Positions 57,026-64,000 of a stretch of DNA of 64,000 nucleotides are shown one piece after another. Positions within the stretch are counted from its first letter, which is position 1; every line of letters begins with the position of its first letter. The stretch covers positions 34,260,998-34,324,997 of the forward strand of contig NC_088791.1 in assembly GCF_011386835.1 (NCBI RefSeq), in the 5' to 3' direction. The DNA is from Chrysemys picta bellii (taxonomy: Eukaryota > Chordata > Testudines > Emydidae). Made by a program: the position numbers and the translations under genes. The notes below the pieces were generated by a model that saw nothing but the letters and a program-made list of their open reading frames with translations, did no database searches and was not told the origin of the DNA.

Positions 57026-59215
57026 CATGATCCCTGGGTTTCAAGACCTGCAAGGACTGCGCAAAGTCCATGCCTAAAAGTGACCCCCGCACCTCTTGTT
57101 CACAGTGTCTGTGCGAAGATCACCAAAAAGACTGCTGTAAAATCTGTTGGGAATTCTGACCAAGAAGCCCGAAAGAGAGCAGCAACAGCAGCAGCTTAAA
57201 ATCCTCCTCATGGAGGTAGCTCTTCGACCACAGTTGGACCCCGGTGCCGGGGACCCTACCACCAGCATGTCATCTTCGGTGCAGAGTGTGCCAGCACCCT
57301 CTTTGAGGGACCAGGCGCCAAAGAAAGATGCTCCCAAGGAGCCTCAGCACCAGTATGGAGCGTCTCGAGAACACTCCAGCCTTCGGCACCAGTCCAAGTC
57401 GGCAGTGTAGAAGAAGATGGTCGTAAGGGGTTGATTCCCACTACCTAGACCCAGAGACCAGCCATCAGTGGCACCACAGTCAGTCCACGGTTTTGAGATG
57501 CAAGGGTTGGTCTCGTTGACTCCTGCCCAGGTGAGGCAGTCGAATCCAGGCCAATCGCGTTTGCCGAACCTCTCTGAGAGCCTGCTGCTTCCGTCTACTC
57601 CTGAAGCGTTCGGGGCAGCGCAAGTCCTGCTCAGACTCACGGCACCGTTCTCCCCACCCCCCAGGCAGGAGATGACATTGGCATTGGAGGCTCCGTCCCA
57701 TTCTGTGCAATCTAAAGGAAAGCCGGATATGATATTGTGCCGCTCCCGTCGCCTTGGCAACCACAGATGCCAGTGCCTCCATCTAGGGAATGAACTCGGT
57801 CCTGGGACTCCCGACGCTCCACGTCAAGAGATGCAGTGCCACTTTGGTCCTCGTATTCTGAGTCAAACTCATACTGCTCCAACTATAGTAGGAGCAGAAG
57901 GTCATCTTCCAGGCACCATAGGAGATCTTGACCGAGGCATAGAGGTCTGCCCCTCAATGGCAGAACCCAACTCAGTGGCCATTCTACACTCCATGGGCTT
58001 TCCACCAAGCCCAGGGTCTGAGCCAAGGCTCTTGCTCGGGTGCCGCTTCAGTCGTGTCTGCTACATTTGTCTCACCATGTCCAGCAGCTGAGCAGCTACC
58101 TCCAGTGTTGATGTCGGCCTCAGCATCAACATTGCCGATGTTGGCACCAACGGCGGCGCCCCCTTTGACGGTGCCCTCGGCACTAGAGGTGCCAGTGGCT
58201 CAGGCCACGATGCCCATAGCACCCTCAGCACTGAGTGCGGCACCGGCTCCTGCGGTGGCACTGACACTGGCACTGGCACTAATGCCGTCATCGACACTGC
58301 TTGCCCCAACATCAATGACCACCACGGCGCAGACACACCACCTGACAGCGTCTTCGGCATCGATATGGGGGGTGATGTCGACGCCGGTGCTGGCGCTCTT
58401 CTCAGCACCAAGACTAGACCAGGTCATCACTGTCCCCACCGGCTCACGTGATCCCTCTGGCAGGGTTGGAAGGGAACAACCATCTCCCTTAGTGGCCTCC
58501 TCCTCATCTTCCCTGATGAGGCACTCACAGGTGCTACCAGTGCCCCAGCCCTGGAAGACTTGAGGGTGTGGCAGCAGTTACTGCACCGGGTCACGCAGGG
58601 TCTGGGCATTAAGGCAGAAGAAGTTACGGATGATGCAGACCCTATGGTAGACATCCTGGCCCCTTCGGGCCCTTCCCATATCACCTTACCACTAATTAAA
58701 ACCATCATGGACACGACCAAGACCCTGTGGCAGACCCCAGCCGCCCTGCCGCCTACTGCCAAGCGCAACGAGCGGCAGTACTTTGTGCCTTCCAAGTGCT
58801 ATACACCCACCCACATCCTGACTCTCTGGTGGTGGATGCTGCAAACCAGAGAGATAGGCAGCATTTCCAAGGCCCTTCCCCCAAGAACAGAGATGCGAAA
58901 AAGCTTGACCTATTTGGGCAGAAGATATACTCCATGGGAGGACTACAACTCCATATCTCCAACCAACAGACCACTGTCAGCAGGTATGCCTACAATATCT
59001 GCTCGGCGATGGCTGAGTTTACGGAGTTGGCCCGGGAGTCCGAGAGGAGCGAGTTCTTGGCTTTGGTCGATGAGGGAAGGTTGATCTCCAGAGTATCCCT
59101 GCAAGCAGCACTGGACTCGGCAGACACTGCTACTAGAGCCGTGGCTATGGGTGTAGCCATGAGAAGGGGCTCGTGGCTCCAGGTATCGGGTCTCCCATTT
59201 TGAGGTCCAACAAAT
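57026..59215 (+). pseudogene. DIRS Gag-like protein (copy B), broken
   Basis: The Cys/His-rich N-terminus (KTCKDCAKSMPKSD, SCSQCLCEDHQKDCCKICWEF) lies at about 57040-57160 and is followed by a stop. A long Ala/Pro/Ser-rich middle runs in changing frames. The capsid-like part has VDILAPSGPSHITLPLIKTI, TKTLWQTPAALPPTAKRNER, DSLVVDAANQRDRQHFQGPS, LQLHISNQQTTVSRYAYN and MRRGSWLQVSGLPF (58560-59203, in two overlapping frames shifted near 58790). A stop follows at about 59203. It corresponds block by block to 8490-10628 in copy A. Confidence 0.75.
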
Positions 59216-59599
59216 GATACAGGACCTGCCTTTCGAGGGTGAGACTATTTTCTGAGAAAACAGACAAAAGGCTAAGTAGCCTGAAGGACTTCAGAGCCAT
59301 CCTCAGGTCCCTGGGCCTCTATATGCCCTACAATCAGCGGAGACACTTCTGCTCTCAGCCTACCCAGAGGCATGATCATCATAACCACCAAGATGGCTTC
59401 AGAAGGCATAACAGAAGTGGCAGGGGAAGGCTGTGTCAACCTTCTGGCCAGAGTTCGGGACAACCAAAGCCATCTTCGGGTCCCAAGCCTGACTTCTGAA
59501 GGCACGGTCGAGAACGGTATACCACACCTGGCAATGGATCCACCCTGCCTTACCTTCACATCCTGACTATCCCCTTTCTACCGTGCATGATCCCGTATC

Positions 59600-60300
59600 A
59601 CCTTGTACTGATGGGTGCTCCGCATGGTAGAGAGCGGATACTCCATCCAATTCTGTGCCTTTCTGCCCTTCCACCCCCCTTCCCCATCCCTCTTCAGGGA
59701 CTCACGAGCAACTCTTTATCTAGGAGGTGCAGTCACTCCTATCTTTAGGGGCAGTGGAGGAGGTTCCTCAGGAGCACAGGGGCGAGGACTTTTATTCACA
59801 ATATTTCCTAATACCGAAAGCCAAAGGTGGCCTCAGGCCCATCATGGAGCTGCGGGAACTCAACAAGTTTATAAAGAAAATCAGGTTCCGCCTGGTCTCT
59901 CTGGCCTCCATCATTCCCTTATTGGATCCAGCCGCCCTCGACTTGAAGGATGCATACTTTCATATGGCGATTACTCAGCCCCACAGGAAGTACCTCATGT
60001 TCATGGTGAACAACACCCACTACCAATTTACACTCCTCCCATTTGGTCTGTCAGCAGCACCTCGAATTTTCACCAAGTGCATGGCAGTTGTTGCTGCATT
60101 TCTGCGCAGGCACCAAGTTCAGATGTTTCCTTACTTCGATGACTGGCTGATCAAGGGTCGCTCCAAGACCCAAGTGGAGGCTCAGGTCAAGTTTTTCAGA
60201 GCCATCTTTGTCAACCTGGATCTCCTTTTAAACGAAGCAAAGTCACTCTGTCCTCCATCCAGAGGATAGTATTTATAGGAGTAGTATTGGACTTGACCCA
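59600..60300 (+). pseudogene. DIRS reverse transcriptase (copy B)
   Basis: The best open part is 59727-60269 (180 codons). It shows HRGEDFYSQYFLIPKAKGGL, LRPIMELRELNKFIKK, a motif A LDLKDAYFHM near 70-80, HYQFTLLPFGLSAAPRIFTK, and the catalytic FPYFDDWLIKG with YFDD at residues 136-139 (60132-60143). The frame then ends near 60267 and the RT thumb continues out of frame (VVLDLTQARAYLPQARLQAL-like, about 60285-60345). The core RT motifs are intact. The preceding connection to Gag is broken near 59700. Confidence 0.85.
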
Positions 60301-60589
60301 GGCCAGGGCATACCTGCCGCAAGCAAGGCTTCAAGCCCTGACCGATACCCTTTGAGGCCTCGGACAGTTTCCTACCACAACAGCAAGAAACTGCCTGAAG
60401 CTTCTGAGACACATGGTGGCTTGTACCTATGTGGTGCAGCATGCCAGGCTCAGACTATGACCTCTTCAGTCGTGGCTGGTGCCCGGCCAGAGACAGCCTG
60501 GACAGAATAGTGACCTTATCTTGCCCAGTCCTCAACTCCGTTCTGTGGTGGCTTGACCCTCAGGAGATATGCTCAGGGGTCCCCTTCAC

Positions 60590-61060
60590 CAGTCCGCAGC
60601 CATCCATGTCTCTAGTGATGGATGCATCAGATGTGGACTGGGGAGCACATCTAGGAGACCGCAGGACTCAAGGTCTTTGGTGGATCTGGCTCTCCACATC
60701 AATGACAGAGAGTTGAGAGCGGTGCGCCTGGCATGTCAGGCCTTCCGGGCATACTTAGCAAGACAATTTGTATCAGTCATGATGGACAACACCACCGCAA
60801 TGTTCTATATCAACAAACGGGGGTGCACACTCCTCTCCCCTGTGCCAGGAAGCCCTCATGCTGCAGGACCTCTGTGTAGAACATTCAATACACTTGCAAG
60901 CATCGTACCTCCCCAGAGTACAGAATGAGCTGGCGGATCACTTCAGCAGGTCGTTTCATGGCCCCAAGTGGTCCCTTCACCTGGACCTTCTGACGCAAGC
61001 TCATGGTCATCTTCAACATCTGAGCCTCGACTCGCTTCACCTCACGGCATGGAAGCTCCA
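60590..61060 (+). pseudogene. DIRS RNase H (copy B)
   Basis: RNase H motifs in order: SLVMDASDVDWGAHLGDRR (first catalytic Asp; 60605-60664); INDRELRAVRLACQAFRAYL with the catalytic Glu (about 60697-60756, in another frame); VMMDNTTAMFYINKRGG-like with Asp (about 60777-60824); and RVQNELADHFSR with the last Asp (about 60915-60950). Two frameshifts separate these. Soon after comes SLHLDLLTQ, then LDSLHLTAWKL, and directly the recombinase. This leaves only about 40-50 codons where many DIRS elements carry a methyltransferase-like domain. Confidence 0.8.
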
Positions 61061-61069
61061 TGGTTGAAC

Positions 61070-62019
61070 CTGATGGAGCTTTCCTGTTCAGAACATGTTA
61101 GACAAGTCCTCCTTGGCAGAAGAAAACCCTCCATGAGAGCCACATACCTTGCTAAGTGGAAGAGATTTTCAATCTGGTCCGTGCAGTGCCATTCGTCCCT
61201 GACACTGGCCCCAGTGCTACTTATTCTGGACTACCTCCTCCATCTGAAGCAGCAGGGGCTTTTGCTGTCATTAATAAGGGTGCACTTACCTGCCATCTCG
61301 GCCTTTCACCCGGGCAGGGAGGGCCGCTCAGTGTTTGCTAACCCTATGGTCAGCTGGTTTTTAAAAGGGCTCGGCAGGCTATATCTTCACGTCTGACAGC
61401 CGGTCCCAGCCTGGGACCTCAACCTGGTCCTTTCTAGACTAATGGAACCACTCTTCGAGCCCTTGGCAACGTGCTCCCTCCCCTACCTTTCTTACAAGGT
61501 GGCGTTCCTGGTGGCAATAACCTCGGCCAGGAGGGTGTCTGAACTCAGGGCCCTATCCTCAGAGACCCATTATACTGTGTTCTATAAGGACAAGGTGCAG
61601 CTCAGACCTTATCCTGCTTTCCTTCCAAAGGTGGTGTCACAGTTTCGCATCAACCAGGACATCTTTTTCCCGGTATTCTACCCTAAGCCGCATTCTAGTG
61701 GTAGGGAGCAGAGCCTCCACTCTCTGGATGTCCGCAGGGCGCTAGCCTTTATATTGAGAGAATGAAGACATTCAGAAAATCGGCCCAGATGTTCGTGGCA
61801 GTGACGGACAGAATGAAATATCTGCCTGTGTCATCACAACGCATTTTGTCATGGATCACATCCTGCATCCGGGAATGCTACAACCTGGCGCAGGTCCCCA
61901 CTCAGAAAATCTGCAGAGCAGCGACATGGTCCTTTGTTCACACTTTCGCCATGCACTACGCGATTACTCAGCAGGCCAGAGATGATGTGGCCTTTAGGCA
62001 GCAGTGCTCCAACCAGTGA
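61070..62019 (+). pseudogene. DIRS tyrosine recombinase (copy B), HxxR segment missing
   Basis: This would integrate the circular DNA form. The core-binding part reads SCSEHVRQVLLGRRKPSMRA, TYLAKWKRFSIW, LLILDYLLHLKQQGL and ISAFHPG (61075-61320). The catalytic part starts SYKVAFLVAITSARRVSELR with the first catalytic Arg (about 61490-61550). It continues FLPKVVSQFRINQDIFF. After a shift near 61763 come RMKYLPVSSQRILSWITSCI and KICRAATWSFVHTFAMHY with the Tyr nucleophile (about 61950). Between ECYNLAQ and VPTQKICRAATW the usual HxxR block (AHSTR-like in this family) is absent, a small in-frame loss. There is also a stop near 61396. Confidence 0.85.
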
Positions 62020-62074
62020 ACAACTTTGACCCCACCTCCTGAATTTGGGCTTGTGAGTCACCTGATTCGAACAT

Positions 62075-62157
62075 GAGCAAGCACTTGAAGAAGAAGGAAT
62101 GATTACTCATATTCTCCTGTTGTTCTTTGAGATGTGTTGTTCATGTCCATTCCAATA
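62075..62157 (+). repeat. DIRS internal complementary region
   Basis: 62075-62093 (GAGCAAGCACTTGAAGAAG) is complementary to the start of the left terminal repeat at 56659 (17 of 19). 62118-62157 (TGTTGTTCTTTGAGATGTGT..., TCATGTCCATTCCAAT) is complementary to the outer end of the right repeat (two mismatches in 40). The two halves stand side by side, as in the circle junction. In DIRS elements this region serves as template for completing the termini. Confidence 0.9.
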
Positions 62158-62189
62158 CCCACCCTCCTTCCCCTCTGTCGGAGAGATGG

Positions 62190-62402
62190 CAAGAAGAAAC
62201 TGAGGGGGTGGAGGGTCGGCAGGGCCCTATACTGGGAGCCAGGAAGGCGCAACTCTGGGGGGCGTTCAGGCTGACTCTACAGCTGCTGCTAGGGGGAAAA
62301 TCTTCCGGCTACTGTGCATGCGTGCTCGAGCCCACACCTGATTGGAATGGACATGAACAAAACATCTCGAAGAACAACAGTTATGAGAAGGTGAGTAACT
62401 GG
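62190..62402 (+). repeat. Right inverted terminal repeat of DIRS copy B
   Basis: It reads GGTCGGCAGGGCCCTATACT, GGAAGGCGCAACTCTGGGGG, CAGCTGCTGCTAGGGGGAAA, a CATGCGTGCTCGAGCCCACA block and CCTGATTGGAATGGACATGA. It ends AACAACAGTTATGAGAAGGT then GAGTAACTGG. It is the inverse of 56659-56880. Confidence 0.9.
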
Positions 62403-64000
62403 TTTTTTTGTTTGGTTGGTTGGTTTTTTTACCTAATTACTTACAGAATTTTTTTTGTGGTATCTTTAAGTTACGTGATTGATAAACTAAATGGAATTCT
62501 AATCTGGTCATTATTACTGACAGCTGTGACAACAGGCAGTTCTTAATGAGTTAAAAATCATCTTTGAATGGATCCTTATTTCTGACATTACAGAAGACAT
62601 CTACAATAAAAAAAAAGTGTCTCTTATCAATCATAGAATATAATTAGATCATAGGCATCCCTTATCAATCACCCAGTCTTATTTACAACACACTTTCTAT
62701 TAGTTTGAAGAGTCTTTTCCATAGACATCTTGATTCCCACAGACGTGGAGGCACCAGCAATAGTGAGGTACAGCCCAATATTCAACCACATGAAATTCCT
62801 GAATACAGGTCATTCACAGGTTAAGAACCAACACTCTGGACTTAGAATTCAAACACACTCTTTGCTAATATCCTAAAGATTCTAGGAGAAGAGTTGATAT
62901 GCAAATGAATTTAATATGCAAGAAAAAGAGAATTAAAAGGGTTAACATTTACTAACAAACCCAAACTAGGTGGGTTTGATTCCATGAAAGTGATTTGCAT
63001 TTAAATGGGCACCCATCCCACTTTGATCTCTTAATAGCTTTTATTAAGAGAGATAAAATATTCCTACTTTTGGAATGAGATTACCTATGATAATCCTAAA
63101 TCTTGTGTACACCACAAGAATTACAACACTGTGACAAATTATCTTATTGTATTTTTGATGTGTTACAGGAGCTGAATATCTCTGCCCCTGATTTCAAAGC
63201 TATATTTCCTAATTTGTGGAGGGAACTGGAGAGGTGGGGTGAATCTGCTTTATTAAAAAAAATAAATCTATCAGAGACAAGATGTAGAGAGGAAACCACA
63301 CCTTCTTTGGCTATACTAAATGTGCCACCAAGGACAATGAAGACAACCATTAAAGTACAATAGCAGAGCCATCACACAAAGCAATCTGTTGATAGTTCTA
63401 ACTTTTTTCCCTGGGTTTGAGCAAACAAGTTTGGAGTAGGGAGGAAGTAAACCTCCAGGAGATGCTAATAATAATAATAATCTCATAATATGGGATTGAT
63501 AAAGCCTAAAAGACATGGTTGTGGAAATTCAGTTAGGGGCTTGTTACTCCAGAATTTGGACCTAAGGCACTCCAATACTGGCTTGCCTGATCCTCAATTT
63601 ACTTTGCCCAAATGGGGAGAGAGGCGGTAGCCCGCCCTAGAGGAATTATGAGGGTATTACCAGAGGCTTATCTCCAACCCACACAGGACTCCCCAGAGCA
63701 GGCTAATCCTGCTAACCCTTGGAAGGACACAGATACAGCCCTCTGCTCAAAGGATTGACATTCAAGCAATAATTTCTTCGAAAACAAAATATTATTTATT
63801 TAAAGGAAATAAGCAGTGACAATACATTCAATAAAGCAAGAAAGAAAGCATTACAGTATATAATATGTAGTAAGGCACAATTACATTGCACTTAGAGATC
63901 ATACATTAAAGCAGCTTAATAAAATAAACACATCATATGGCTGTCGGCTGTCACAATGTTAACTTGATATTATAAAGCAGTACTATGCTTATTACAATGT
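62403..64000. other. Unassigned AT-rich DNA to the window edge
   Basis: No gene or element recognised. Short open frames (for example 63103-63363) have no recognisable motif. An (AAT)n tract lies at 63466-63481. Confidence 0.5.

Larger units (their letters stand above)
56659..62402 (+). mobile_element. DIRS-type retrotransposon copy B, nearly full length
   Basis: A 5.7-kb DIRS element on the plus strand. In order: left inverted terminal repeat (56659-56880), Gag (57026-59215), reverse transcriptase (59600-60300), RNase H (60590-61060), tyrosine recombinase (61070-62019), internal complementary region (62075-62157) and right inverted terminal repeat (62190-62402). DIRS elements copy through a circular DNA form and integrate with a tyrosine recombinase, leaving no target duplication; none is seen. 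Stops and frameshifts affect every ORF, so it is not autonomous. It is the complete counterpart of copy A at 8.1-13.2 kb. Confidence 0.93.

Noticed and set aside
63103..63363. 86-codon open frame near the right edge
   Set aside because: No motif, AT-rich context, no splice or promoter support.

Overview
The window looks like non-coding, repeat-dense nuclear DNA of an amniote, most likely a turtle (a crocodilian is the main alternative). The evidence is the repeat mix: several CR1 LINE subfamilies with octamer 3' tails, DIRS-type tyrosine-recombinase retrotransposons, Penelope-like elements (PLEs), old MIR-type SINEs, and many hAT, Tc1/mariner and Harbinger-like MITEs. I found no host gene that I can name, no tRNA or rRNA gene and no CRISPR array. 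The window could be intergenic or the inside of a large intron.

Layout. 1-2.4 kb: two decayed CR1 pieces. 2.4-2.7 kb: a GC-rich hairpin MITE. 6.3-7.4 kb: a CR1 3' fragment, then a foldback PLE with a TG/TA microsatellite in its loop. 8.1-13.2 kb: a broken DIRS element (copy A); its second half is replaced by an LTR-like block and a CR1 fragment before its right inverted repeat. 13.3 kb: a mariner-type MITE. 14.1-16.2 kb: a CR1 inserted in an older CR1. 18.9-21.9 kb: a frameshifted CR1 on the minus strand. 22-31 kb: mostly unrecognised DNA with MITEs (22.3, 27.7, 28.4 and 29.0-30.0 kb), a foldback PLE (25.6 kb) and MIR relics. 31.0-35.2 kb: an apparently full-length minus-strand CR1 with both ORFs open. 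36.1-38.4 kb: a decayed CR1 interrupted by an LTR-like block and a 203-bp perfect palindrome of PLE origin. 40.9-44.7 kb: MITEs, a MIR and a solo LTR inside a MIR-like relic. 45.9-48.2 kb: a foldback PLE and a 5'-truncated PLE coding for RT and GIY-YIG domains. 51.8-55.9 kb: a CR1 3' end and more MITEs. 56.7-62.4 kb: DIRS copy B, nearly full length, with inverted terminal repeats and an internal complementary region. 62.4-64 kb: nothing recognised.

The mobile elements fall into three groups. Self-coding ones are CR1 (ORF1 esterase-like protein plus ORF2 endonuclease/RT), DIRS (Gag, RT/RNase H, tyrosine recombinase) and PLE (RT plus GIY-YIG). Non-autonomous ones are the hAT/mariner/Harbinger MITEs, the MIRs and the foldback PLEs. 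LTR remnants form the third group. Only the 31-35 kb CR1 has reading frames that look intact.

The most interesting signal is a set of four short foldback PLE insertions, each flanked by its own 9-15 bp target duplication. Their arms carry a hammerhead-ribozyme-like core (CTGANGA, stem II, GAAAGC). One is a perfect palindrome with 101-bp arms and a 1-nt spacer. Coordinates of repeat edges are by eye and mostly good to about 5-30 bp; those with target duplications are exact.
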